A stretch of DNA of 64,000 nt. It comes from RCIO01 sp965232405. Its GTDB lineage: Bacteria > Pseudomonadota > Alphaproteobacteria > Rhizobiales > Rhizobiaceae. The stretch spans positions 930,001 to 994,000 of the forward strand of contig OZ246966.1 of the NCBI GenBank assembly GCA_965232405.1, read 5' to 3'. The stretch's first letter is position 1. Each line of letters starts with the position of its first letter. The notes under the pieces were generated by a model. That model had not been told where the DNA came from and searched no databases. It saw nothing but the letters and a program-made list of their open reading frames with translations. The position numbers and the translations under genes are program-made. Of this stretch, positions 53,194 to 62,712 are shown in pieces.

Positions 53194-54597
53194 TCAGGCT
53201 ACCGCCGGCCGCGCACTCGCCCTCAACAGGCCCCAGCGGAATCCGTTGGTCCGTTCGGCCTGTATCAACATTACAGCGACCACGGCGATCATCAGCAACT
53301 CGGCGCCCGCGCTGGCCAACCAGATACCGTTGGCTCCCAGCAGATAGGGTAGGCAGAAGATCAGCGGAATGTTGAAAACATAGGTCCGCGTCACGCTGAG
53401 CAGCAATGCCCGCTTGGCGTCGCCGATTGCCTGGAAGTAACCCGAAATGATCATCATCGGTCCGGTCGCGAAATAGACCAGCGTGACCAGCGGCAGAATG
53501 TGCGCGAGTTCGGCAATCGTCTTCGGATCGTCGACAAACACCCCGCCGAGAGAGCCACGCGTCGCCACCAGTATCGCCTGAACGATAACGCAATAGGCGA
53601 ATGATGCCGCCAGTCCGAACAGCAGACCGCTATCGGTACGCCGCCACCGCTCCGCGCCAAAATTGTTTCCGACAATCGTCTGCATGGCCATGCTCAGGCC
53701 CATCAGCGGCAGGAACGTGAAGGTCAGGATGCGGGTCACGATGCCGTAGGCAGCGACCGTTGCCGCATAACCATCGGGATCCCAGAGCTGGATCGCAGCA
53801 ATCACCGCGCCCGAGCCAAAGGCGATGCCTATGAAACTCAGGCTCTGCGGCGCACCAAGCGCCAATAGCTCACCCCAGGACGATCGCCACGCCGACAGCG
53901 GCAGGCTGGACAGTTTCAGCACCGTCCGACCCCAGATCCGGTATGCGATGATGATGAGCAGCGCGACGGACTGGGCAAACACGGTTCCCCAGGCGGAGCC
54001 CGCCACGCCCCATTTCAGGCCGACGATCAGCAGGTAGTTGAAGACGATGTTCGCCAGCGAGACAAACACCGTGGCTCCGGCCATCAGCGCCAGCTTGCCT
54101 TCGCTGCGAAACGCGTCGCCGTGGACGGAAAGCAGAAATACCAGCGGCGAGAACCAGACCAGAATGGAAATGTAGGTGTAGCCCATCCGCTCAAGCTCAT
54201 CGGAGCCGTTTGCCATGCGGCGAATAAGCTCCGCGCCACCCGCCCAGAACACCACCATCAGCGCGAGGCTGATAAGCAGGGACAGCCCATGAGCGCCCAC
54301 CAGCACGCGACGGGCGCGCTCATGGTCCGCAGCGCCAAGGAGGCGCGCCATCACGCTCGCGAGGCCGAACCCGACAAGGGTCGCCAGCGCGGTGATGACC
54401 ATGAAGAGCGGAAACATCAGCGTGACGGCGGCAAGCGCCTCCGCGCCGACATAGGCTCCGAGGAAATAGGCGTCGATGACGGTCAAGAGGCCGTTCATCG
54501 CCATCACGAGAATGATGGGCGACGCCGTCTTCAGGTAGAGGGATGGCATTGAGCCGGCGAGGAAGCTGTTGCCGGCCGCCTCGTTAGAGGTGGTCAT
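53194..54597 (-). CDS. MATE-family multidrug/metabolite efflux transporter
   Basis: 467 residues with about 12 hydrophobic helices in two similar halves. SPIILVMAMNGLLTVIDAYFLGAYVGAEALAAVTL at the N-terminus and IGIAFGSGAVIAAIQLWDP with FTFLPLMGLSMAMQTIVGNNFGAERW in the second half are MATE features. It should export cationic drugs or metabolites using a Na+ or H+ gradient. The substrate is unknown. It appears monocistronic, with its own upstream region (54598-54770) in which no gene is seen. Confidence 0.9.
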   Translation of the reverse strand: MTTSNEAAGNSFLAGSMPSLYLKTASPIILVMAMNGLLTVIDAYFLGAYVGAEALAAVTLMFPLFMVITALATLVGFGLASVMARLLGAADHERARRVLVGAHGLSLLISLALMVVFWAGGAELIRRMANGSDELERMGYTYISILVWFSPLVFLLSVHGDAFRSEGKLALMAGATVFVSLANIVFNYLLIVGLKWGVAGSAWGTVFAQSVALLIIIAYRIWGRTVLKLSSLPLSAWRSSWGELLALGAPQSLSFIGIAFGSGAVIAAIQLWDPDGYAATVAAYGIVTRILTFTFLPLMGLSMAMQTIVGNNFGAERWRRTDSGLLFGLAASFAYCVIVQAILVATRGSLGGVFVDDPKTIAELAHILPLVTLVYFATGPMMIISGYFQAIGDAKRALLLSVTRTYVFNIPLIFCLPYLLGANGIWLASAGAELLMIAVVAVMLIQAERTNGFRWGLLRASARPAVA

Positions 54598-54770
54598 TTT
54601 CGTCTCCCGTATCGCATCAAACGGAGACCGAATGGAGCCCGCATTACCATTTGTCCGATGCGTCGGTGTGACGAAATATCGGTAGAGGCTTCACCTTGCT
54701 TGCGCTGCGGACGGCCGGCGCCTCTGGCCGGGGCGAGGCTTTAGGCGATGGTCTGGACGGTGTCAATCAA

Positions 54771-54801
54771 AACAGAAAGGGCGGCCCGAAGACCGCCCTT
54801 T
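54771..54801 (-). terminator. Rho-independent terminator of groESL
   Basis: On the minus strand AAAGGGCGG (54801-54793) pairs with CCGCCCTTT (54784-54776), followed by CTGTTTTG. It is 27 bp after the groEL stop. Confidence 0.82.
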
Positions 54802-54827
54802 CGCAAGTATGTTTTGTGGTGGTGAGC

Positions 54828-56471
<1,644 letters not shown>

Positions 56472-56530
56472 ATCCTAGCTCCTGGGCCTAAGCCCGAATT
56501 ACTGGTTCTTTGGGTGGGTTCAAGCCGGCG

Positions 56531-56827
56531 TCAGCCGATGATGCCCATGATGTCGGATTCCTTCATGATCAGGAGATCCTCGCCATCGAGCTTGACTTCC
56601 GTGCCGGACCACTTGCCGAACAGCACGCGATCGCCAGCCTTCACGTCGAGCGCAACAACCTTGCCGCTCTCGTCGCGGGCGCCCGAACCGACAGCGATGA
56701 TCTCACCTTCCGAAGGCTTTTCCTTCGCGGTGTCGGGGATGATGATGCCGCCGGACGTCTTCTCTTCGGATTCGACCCTGCGTACGACGACGCGGTCGTG
56801 AAGCGGGCGGAACTTCGTTTTTGCCAT
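56531..56827 (-). CDS. groES: Co-chaperonin GroES
   Basis: 98 residues (MAKTKFRPLHDRVVVRRVESEEKTSGGIIIPD, mobile loop at about 20-32), ending ILIMKESDIMGIIG. It is the lid of the GroEL chamber. First gene of the groESL operon; transcription is likely repressed by HrcA through the CIRCE repeat 58 bp upstream of the start. Confidence 0.97.
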   Translation of the reverse strand: MAKTKFRPLHDRVVVRRVESEEKTSGGIIIPDTAKEKPSEGEIIAVGSGARDESGKVVALDVKAGDRVLFGKWSGTEVKLDGEDLLIMKESDIMGIIG

Positions 56828-56884
56828 TGTTTCTGATCCTCGAAGCGGATTAGGAGATACCGTTTTCCGGGCTAGCCGGACTTG

Positions 56885-56911
56885 TTGGCACTCACTTGAG
56901 GCGAGTGCTAA
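56885..56911. promoter_or_regulatory. CIRCE operator (HrcA site) of groESL
   Basis: TTGGCACTC (56885-56893), 9 bases, GAGTGCTAA (56903-56911): the CIRCE inverted repeat TTAGCACTC-N9-GAGTGCTAA with one mismatch. It lies directly downstream of the groESL -10 and upstream of the groES start. Confidence 0.95.
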
Positions 56912-56918
56912 CGGCGGT

Positions 56919-56947
56919 CAGATATGGATTGCCGTTTGCGGAGTCAA
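56919..56947 (-). promoter_or_regulatory. groESL promoter, sigma-70 type
   Basis: On the minus strand TTGACT (56947-56942) and TATCTG (56924-56919) are spaced by 17 bp. Transcription would start at about 56912-56911, at the edge of CIRCE, as expected for HrcA control. Confidence 0.7.
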
Positions 56948-57018
56948 GCGCATCGGCGCAATCGCTTTTCGGATTGCCGGGTCCGGATTGCCAGTTTGGC
57001 GACTGAATCGGCGGCGGT

Positions 57019-57657
57019 TCAGCCCGGCCGCTTGAACTGGGCGCGCTCCAGTTCAACCAGATCGCGGCACACGCAGCCCTCCAGATGGTCGTTGACCAGT
57101 CCCATCGCCTGCATGAAGGCATAGACCGTCGTCGGGCCGACAAATGTCCAGCCCAGCGACTTGAGCTGTTTTGAAATGCGCTTTGAGGCCTCGCTGGTCG
57201 GGTTGGCGGTCAGCCAGGCGAAGTCGACCACGTCCGGCCGCTCGTCCCTGCCCGGCTCGAACGACCAGAACCAGCTCGCCAGCGAACCGTGTTCCTCGCA
57301 CATTTCCACCGCGCGGCGGGCATTATTGAACACCGAGGCAATCTTGCCGCGGTGCCTTATGATACCGGCATTCTGCAGATGCAGGTCAACATGCCATTCG
57401 TCATGGGTGGCCAGCTTCTCGAAATCGAAATCGTGGAAGGCTTCGCGGAAATTCTCGCGCTTTCGAAGAATGGTGATCCATGACAGACCGGCCTGAAAGC
57501 CTTCGAGGCAGACCTTCTCAAACAGACGGCGATCGTCCACGACCGGCCTGCCCCACTCGTGGTCATGGTAATGCAGATAGTCCGGTTCGTTGCCATGCCA
57601 GCGGCAGCGCAGCGCGCCGTCCGGCCCCTCGATCAGTCCAGTTTCCGCTACGCCCAT
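57019..57657 (-). CDS. tag: DNA-3-methyladenine glycosylase I
   Basis: 212 residues. YLHYHDHEWGRPVVDDRRLFEKVCLEGFQAGLSW and VGPTTVYAFMQAMGLVNDHLEGC are typical of Tag. The zinc-site residues seen in Tag are present: Cys in LRCRW, His in YHDHEWG, and His and Cys in NDHLEGCVC. It removes 3-methyladenine from alkylated DNA. The end is 191 bp upstream of groES; the gap holds the groESL promoter and CIRCE. Confidence 0.94.
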   Translation of the reverse strand: MGVAETGLIEGPDGALRCRWHGNEPDYLHYHDHEWGRPVVDDRRLFEKVCLEGFQAGLSWITILRKRENFREAFHDFDFEKLATHDEWHVDLHLQNAGIIRHRGKIASVFNNARRAVEMCEEHGSLASWFWSFEPGRDERPDVVDFAWLTANPTSEASKRISKQLKSLGWTFVGPTTVYAFMQAMGLVNDHLEGCVCRDLVELERAQFKRPG

Positions 57658-57793
57658 TTCGTCCCCGGCCCAACCATCTGATTTACCTGTGATTTACCAG
57701 AGTTTTCAACGGCGCGGTAACCACACCGAAAGCTTTCCGAAAAAGCAGGCATTTTAGGCAACCCGATTCACGTTTCAGTGGTCGCAACCGCCG

Positions 57794-57839
57794 ACAATCC
57801 GCATTCAGCAGGGCGTGCCGCATGGCACGTCCGGATTGT
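57794..57839 (+). ncRNA. Structured leader upstream of the L,D-transpeptidase gene
   Basis: Outer stem ACAATCCG (57794-57801) with CGGATTGT (57832-57839), both perfect; inner stem CGTGCC (57814-57819) with GGCACG (57824-57829) around the loop GCAT. A 12-base bulge lies on the left side and 2 bases on the right. It ends 19 bases before the first start codon and is followed by TCTTGTGTTTG, terminator-like but interrupted. It matches no RNA family I know. Confidence 0.4.
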
Positions 57840-57858
57840 TCTTGTGTTTGCGTGAGTA

Positions 57859-58662
57859 ATGAGTGCACCCATGAAACGAGTTTTGCCGATCATCGCCGCC
57901 GCACTGCTGGCCGCCAGCGTTTCAGGCGCCGCAGCCAATGACCGATATCGCGAGCGCCCGCCGCTTGTCGTCAGCCCCGATCTGAGCGCCCCATGGGTGA
58001 TGCAGCTTCACCGCACGCCGCAGGGCGCACGCGTCAGCGGCTTGCGCGGAGTGCGCGCAACGCCGTCGCCCCGGCAGGTGATACGCCGCGAGCGCCGCCA
58101 GGTAACACGTCCGGCTCCGCGCCAGGCACAGCCGCGCAACGTTGAGCGTGTCGTGCGCACGGCAGCCGTTGCGCCGGCAGCGGGCCGCAGCGCTGCACCA
58201 CAGATGGATCCCAAATTCCTGCCGCAGACTGTGGACTACGCCGGGCCGCACAAGCCCGGAACCATCGTCATCGATACCGCCACCAAGTTTCTCTACCTCG
58301 TCGAGGCTGGCGGAACAGCGCGCCGCTATGGCGTCGGCGTTGGCAAGGAAGGCTTCCAGTGGAGCGGCACCGAAACCATTTCGCAGAAGAAACACTGGCC
58401 AGACTGGCGCCCGCCGGCCGAAATGATCGCGCGCGAGAAGAAGAAGGGGCGCATCCTGCCGGCATACATGCCCGGCGGTCCGGCCAATCCGCTCGGCGCG
58501 CGGGCGCTTTATCTCGGCTCCACGCTCTACCGCATTCACGGCACCAACGCGCCCTGGACGATCGGCGGCAATGTCTCGTCCGGCTGCATCCGCATGCGCA
58601 ACGAGGACGTGACGGACCTTTACGAGCGCGTGAAGGTGGGCACCAAGGTGATCGTGATCTGA
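57859..58662 (+). CDS. L,D-transpeptidase (YkuD domain)
   Basis: 267 residues; start ATG 57859 or ATG 57871. Signal peptide MKRVLPIIAAALLAASVSGAAA. A 90-residue Arg/Pro/Gln-rich low-complexity linker precedes the YkuD catalytic domain, with HGTNAPWTIGGNVSSGCIRMRN (His, then the Ser-x-Gly-Cys-Ile-Arg motif with the catalytic Cys). It makes 3-3 peptidoglycan cross-links or links proteins to peptidoglycan in the periplasm; LDTs are numerous in Hyphomicrobiales. It diverges from tag and has a structured leader. Confidence 0.93.
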   Translation: MSAPMKRVLPIIAAALLAASVSGAAANDRYRERPPLVVSPDLSAPWVMQLHRTPQGARVSGLRGVRATPSPRQVIRRERRQVTRPAPRQAQPRNVERVVRTAAVAPAAGRSAAPQMDPKFLPQTVDYAGPHKPGTIVIDTATKFLYLVEAGGTARRYGVGVGKEGFQWSGTETISQKKHWPDWRPPAEMIAREKKKGRILPAYMPGGPANPLGARALYLGSTLYRIHGTNAPWTIGGNVSSGCIRMRNEDVTDLYERVKVGTKVIVI

Positions 58663-58715
58663 TCTCCAGTTGCGGGGGACGGATCGGCCTTTGAGGGGCA
58701 GGCCGGACCGTCAGG

Positions 58716-58753
58716 AAAGGGCGGCGCAGCCGAAAGGCCAGCGCCGCCTTTTT
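58716..58753 (+). terminator. Rho-independent terminator after the L,D-transpeptidase gene
   Basis: GGCGGCGC (58720-58727) pairs with GCGCCGCC (58741-58748), followed by TTTTT (58749-58753); inside the loop GCC-GAAA-GGC forms a second stem. It lies 58 bp after the stop codon. Confidence 0.82.
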
Positions 58754-58857
58754 CGTTGCGAACTGTGGATGGCGGCAGGCCTCACTTCCCTTCCGGGCAG
58801 CCGGCACTATCGTAGCCCGATCTTGCGGCGCTCCGGCGCCCGGTCCGGGAGGGGCTT

Positions 58858-59721
58858 ATGGACATTCTGATTACCGTTTTCCTGCCACTGGCGCTGGCGA
58901 TCATCATGCTGTCGCTGGGGCTTGGGCTGACGCTGGAGGACTTCCGCCGCGTCTTTGCGGCTCCCAAGGCATTCGGCATCGGCGCCGTGTCGCAGATCCT
59001 TATCCTGCCCGTCATCGCTTATGTGACCGCGATTGCGTTCAGCCTTCCGGCGGAACTCGCCGTCGGCCTGATGATCCTGTCCTTCTGTCCCGGCGGCGTC
59101 ACCTCGAACATCCTGACCAAGCTTGCCAGAGGCGATCTCGCGCTGTCGATCTCACTCACCGGCGTGATCAGCCTCGTCTCGGTGGTCACGGTACCGCTCC
59201 TCGTTGCCTACATGGCCGCGCATTTCATGGGCGTGGACGCCCCGCCGGTAAACGTCACCTCGCTTGCCATTGCGATGTTCGTCATCACCGCGCTGCCCGT
59301 GGTCATCGGAATGGCCATTCGCGCTTACGCGCCGGGCTTGACCGGCGTGATCGAGCGCCCGCTGGAGCGGCTCGCCGTGGTGCTTTTCGTCATCGTGGTG
59401 GTCGGGGCGCTTGCCGCGAACTGGACGCTGTTTGTCGACAATCTGGCCGTGCTGGGACCGGCAGTCATCGTGCTTAACATCGTGCTCTTGGCGATCGGCC
59501 TCGGTCTCGCGCGGCTGTTCTCGCTCAGCGGCAGCCAAGCGACGGCGATTGCGATTGAAACCGGCATCCAGAACGCCACGCTCGGCATCACCGTCGGCTC
59601 CCTGATCGTGGAGCAGGTGTCAGCCCTGCCGCCATTCAGCCTGCCGTCGGGTGTCTATGGCATCACCATGTATGTGGTGAGCCTGCCATTCGTCTTCTGG
59701 CGCCGGCGCCTGGCCGGCTGA
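58858..59721 (+). CDS. Bile acid:sodium symporter (BASS) family transporter
   Basis: 287 residues, ATG 58858 after GGGAGGGG. About nine hydrophobic helices. LSLGLGLTLEDFRRVFAAPKAFGIG, LMILSFCPGGVTSNILTKLARGDLALSISLTG and IAIETGIQNATLGITVGSLI are BASS motifs, including the Na+-site ETG. It probably imports or exports an organic acid with Na+; the nearby glycolate oxidase operon makes a 2-oxoacid substrate conceivable but unproven. Its stop abuts the glcF stop. Confidence 0.88.
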   Translation: MDILITVFLPLALAIIMLSLGLGLTLEDFRRVFAAPKAFGIGAVSQILILPVIAYVTAIAFSLPAELAVGLMILSFCPGGVTSNILTKLARGDLALSISLTGVISLVSVVTVPLLVAYMAAHFMGVDAPPVNVTSLAIAMFVITALPVVIGMAIRAYAPGLTGVIERPLERLAVVLFVIVVVGALAANWTLFVDNLAVLGPAVIVLNIVLLAIGLGLARLFSLSGSQATAIAIETGIQNATLGITVGSLIVEQVSALPPFSLPSGVYGITMYVVSLPFVFWRRRLAG

Positions 59722-61053
59722 TCACTCGGCCGGTTCTCGCACCGTCGATACGCCCGGAACCTGCCGCGGCTTCGGGCCACCATACGCCCAGTCGAGAAGT
59801 TCGATCGTGTGAACGATCGGCATGCCCGCACGGTCGGCGATCTGGGTGATGCAACCGATATTGCCGGTTGCCACCATATCGGCTCCGGTCGCCGCGAGAT
59901 TGTTGACCTTGCGGTCGCGAAGGCGTGCCGAAATCTCCGGCTGCATGATGTTGTAAGTGCCGGCTGATCCGCAGCACAGATGCCCCTCGCGCGGCTCGAC
60001 CACCCTGAAACCGGCCTTCGCCAGAAGAGCCTTCGGCTGGCGTGTGACCTTCTGGCCGTGCTGCATGGAGCACGCCGAGTGATAGGCGATTGTCAGGCCG
60101 GTATCCGCGTCGGGCGCCGGCAGGTCGAGCGTGTCCAGAAACTCGGTGATGTCCTTGGCAAGTGCTGAGACCCGTGCTGCCTTGTCCGCATAGGCCGGGT
60201 CGAGCCTTAACATATGGCCGTAGTCCTTGATCGTGGTTCCGCAGCCCGACGCAGTGATGATGACTGCGTCCAGCCCGCCCTGCTCGATCTCGCGGGTCCA
60301 GACATCGACATTGTTGCGCGCGGCCACGAGCGATTCCTCTTCGCGCCCCATGTGATGAACCAGCGCGCCGCAACACCCCTCGCCTTGCGCGACCACCACT
60401 TCGACGCCGAGCCGCGTCAAAAGCCTGATCGTCGCTTCGTTGATGCCCGGTTCCAGCACTGGCTGCGCGCAGCCGTTCAACAGAACGACGCGGCCGCGCC
60501 TTGCCCCGGTCGCGGAATGCACATTCGGCTTGGAAGCAGGTGAAGCTGCCGGCACCGACGACGGCGCAAGTTTCAGCATTGCAGCCAGCGGTTTCAATGG
60601 GCCCACTGCTCCAAACAGTCCTGCAAAGGGACGACCAAGCCTGGCCAGACCGAGGGCGGCCCTGAAACGCCCGGGATACGGCAACACCCGCGCCAGCATG
60701 GACCGGATCAGCCTGTCGACCAGCGGCCGGCGATAGGTCTTTTCGATATGGGTGCGCGCGTGATCGACCAAGTGCATGTAGTTCACGCCCGAAGGGCAGG
60801 TCGTCATGCAGGCCAGACAGGACAGGCAACGGTCGATATGGGTGACGATCTGCTCGTCGGCCGCGCGGCCGTTCTCCAGCATGTCCTTGATCAGGTAGAT
60901 GCGCCCGCGCGGACTGTCGAGCTCGTTGCCGAGCGTCACATAGGTCGGGCAAGTCGCGGTGCAGAAGCCGCAATGCACGCATTTGCGCAATATGCTGTCG
61001 GCCTCCGCGATATGCGGATCGGCGAGCTGTTCTGCGGTGAATGAGGTCTGCAC
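59722..61053 (-). CDS. glcF: Glycolate oxidase iron-sulfur subunit
   Basis: 443 residues. Two ferredoxin-like clusters, KCVHCGFCTATCP (about 24-36) and CLSCLACMTTCPSG (about 76-89), are followed by two CCG domains (GEGCCGALVHHMG; LCCGSAGTYN). It passes electrons from GlcD/GlcE to the membrane quinone pool while glycolate is oxidised to glyoxylate. It is separated from glcE by a small membrane-protein gene. A longer frame overlapping it in another phase is a shadow. Confidence 0.94.
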   Translation of the reverse strand: MQTSFTAEQLADPHIAEADSILRKCVHCGFCTATCPTYVTLGNELDSPRGRIYLIKDMLENGRAADEQIVTHIDRCLSCLACMTTCPSGVNYMHLVDHARTHIEKTYRRPLVDRLIRSMLARVLPYPGRFRAALGLARLGRPFAGLFGAVGPLKPLAAMLKLAPSSVPAASPASKPNVHSATGARRGRVVLLNGCAQPVLEPGINEATIRLLTRLGVEVVVAQGEGCCGALVHHMGREEESLVAARNNVDVWTREIEQGGLDAVIITASGCGTTIKDYGHMLRLDPAYADKAARVSALAKDITEFLDTLDLPAPDADTGLTIAYHSACSMQHGQKVTRQPKALLAKAGFRVVEPREGHLCCGSAGTYNIMQPEISARLRDRKVNNLAATGADMVATGNIGCITQIADRAGMPIVHTIELLDWAYGGPKPRQVPGVSTVREPAE

Positions 61054-61068
61054 TGTGCGCCGGCTTCC

Positions 61069-61452
61069 CTAGAGCACCCAGCTTTCGGGGTTTTTCATCG
61101 GTTCGTTCCGGCTCAGCGCCTGCAGCCCGAAGATGCAGCGCAGGATGAACCACACCGCCGTTGCGAGCAGAACCAGAAATCCGATCAGCACGAATGCCAG
61201 GACAAAACCGATCAGCGAATAGAGAAGGCCGATCCAGAACGTGCGGATCGCCCAGGTGTAGTGGGTTTCGATCCACTCGGCCGACCGGCCTCGGTTCACA
61301 TAGGCCAGAACGATGCCGATGAGCGGCGTGATACCAATCACGAAACCGGCGAGATAGAGAATGTAGATAACCTGCACATTCGTCTTGCCCGGCTCGAGCC
61401 AGCGATCTGTTTCGCGCTGCTGCGGGGGCGGCGGGGTCTCTGTCTCAGCCAT
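61069..61452 (-). CDS. DUF4870-like small membrane protein
   Basis: 127 residues from the ATG at 61452, with GAGGAG 8 bases upstream; an ATG two codons earlier is too close to that site. A Pro-rich N-terminal tail (ETETPPPPQQ) precedes three hydrophobic helices (YILYLAGFVIGITPLIGIVLAYV; TFWIGLLYSLIGFVLAFVLIG; LLATAVWFILRCIFGLQAL). It matches the DUF4870 layout, function unknown. It is inserted between glcE and glcF on the same strand with short gaps, so it is probably cotranscribed. Confidence 0.82.
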   Translation of the reverse strand: MAETETPPPPQQRETDRWLEPGKTNVQVIYILYLAGFVIGITPLIGIVLAYVNRGRSAEWIETHYTWAIRTFWIGLLYSLIGFVLAFVLIGFLVLLATAVWFILRCIFGLQALSRNEPMKNPESWVL

Positions 61453-61493
61453 GAGCATTACTCCTCGTTTTTGTTCAACCGCATTCTAGCGGA

Positions 61494-62705
61494 TCAATCG
61501 GCGGCGTACATGCGGCCCGGGTTGAGAACAGATTTCGGGTCGAATTCCGCCCTCAGCCGTGCCGAAAGCGCGGCCAGGGCCGCAGGCTGCGGCTGGAACA
61601 CCGGAACGGCGGCGCGCAGCGACGGCGCTGCGCGCAGCAGCGTCGCGTGACCGCCGCCATATCTGCGCACCGCTTCGCGCACTATCTCGGCGTGGAAGTC
61701 GCCTTCCATGCGCATCCAGATCAGTCCGCCCTGCCAGTCGTAGAAAACGGTCGCCGGCGAGTGCTGACGCACGGCAAGCGCAACGTCGTGTCCGACGGCC
61801 GGTGCGACCGAAATGCGCCACACCGGTTTCTCGGTGCCGTCGGCGAAGGGCCGGCAGTCGCGTATGTCGCTCCAGACCGACCGCGACGTGTCGCTCTCAA
61901 CCAGTTCGATCTCCGCCGCGTCGGCAAGCAGTCCCTTCAGCGTCTCGACACGGCTTTTGACCGAGGGGCCGAAACCCTCGACCCTGAGCAGGGTCGCGGC
62001 ATCGTCGCCAAGGGCGCCATCGGCGACACTTCCCGCAACGCCTTCCGGCAGGTGGGCCGCCGACGACACTTCGGCGCTCGAGCCCAGACCGGCAGCCATG
62101 ACGGTGGCGGCCTGTTCGTCCATCAGGCCACGGACCGCGACGGTGGTTTCGGTTTCGGCGCGCGGCAGTACCTTCAGTGTCATGTCGGTGACAACCGCCA
62201 GCGTGCCCCATGAACCGGCCATCGCCTTGGACAGGTCATAGCCGGTGACGTTTTTCACCACGCGCCCGCCGGATTTGAACTGTTCGCCGCGACCCGAAAC
62301 CGCGTCAATGCCGAGGATGTGGTCACGGGCGGAACCGGCCTTCAGACGCCTGGGACCTGCGAGGTTTGCCGCCAGCACGCCGCCGACGGTGCCCCTGCCC
62401 GGTTCGCTTCCAAACAGCGGGCCGCAATCCATCGGCTCGAACGCAAGCTGCTGGCCGTTTTCTTCGAGCAGCGTCTCGATTTCGGCAAGCGGTGTGCCGG
62501 CGCGGGCGGACAGGACAAGCTCTTCGGGTTCGTAAAGGGTGATCCCGGCGAGTTGCGAAAGGTCGATCGCGTGTTCGGTCTGCACCGGGCGACCGATGCC
62601 GCGCTTGGAGCCGTGGCCGAGAACTTCCAGCGGCGTTTCCTCAGACACCGCCCATTTGACGGCGTCGAGAACTTCAGCGGCGGATGCTGGGTTGAATGTG
62701 GTCAT
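61494..62705 (-). CDS. glcE: Glycolate oxidase FAD-binding subunit
   Basis: 403 residues from ATG 62705 (MTTFNPASAAEVLDAVKWA). The PCMH-type FAD domain shows VLGHGSKRGIGRP, LVLSARAGTPLAEIETLLEENGQ and GTVGGVLAANLAGPRRLKAGSARDHILG, and the C-terminus FDPKSVLNPGRMYAA is conserved. It forms the GlcDEF complex with the neighbouring subunits. It starts 7 bp after the glcD stop. Confidence 0.94.
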   Translation of the reverse strand: MTTFNPASAAEVLDAVKWAVSEETPLEVLGHGSKRGIGRPVQTEHAIDLSQLAGITLYEPEELVLSARAGTPLAEIETLLEENGQQLAFEPMDCGPLFGSEPGRGTVGGVLAANLAGPRRLKAGSARDHILGIDAVSGRGEQFKSGGRVVKNVTGYDLSKAMAGSWGTLAVVTDMTLKVLPRAETETTVAVRGLMDEQAATVMAAGLGSSAEVSSAAHLPEGVAGSVADGALGDDAATLLRVEGFGPSVKSRVETLKGLLADAAEIELVESDTSRSVWSDIRDCRPFADGTEKPVWRISVAPAVGHDVALAVRQHSPATVFYDWQGGLIWMRMEGDFHAEIVREAVRRYGGGHATLLRAAPSLRAAVPVFQPQPAALAALSARLRAEFDPKSVLNPGRMYAAD

Positions 62706-62712
62706 GCAAGTC

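Noticed and set aside
59663..61276. Long minus-strand frame (about 537 codons) overlapping glcF
   Set aside because: It covers glcF in another phase, is Arg/Gly-rich and spans the BASS 3' end and the DUF4870-like gene; glcF explains the region.
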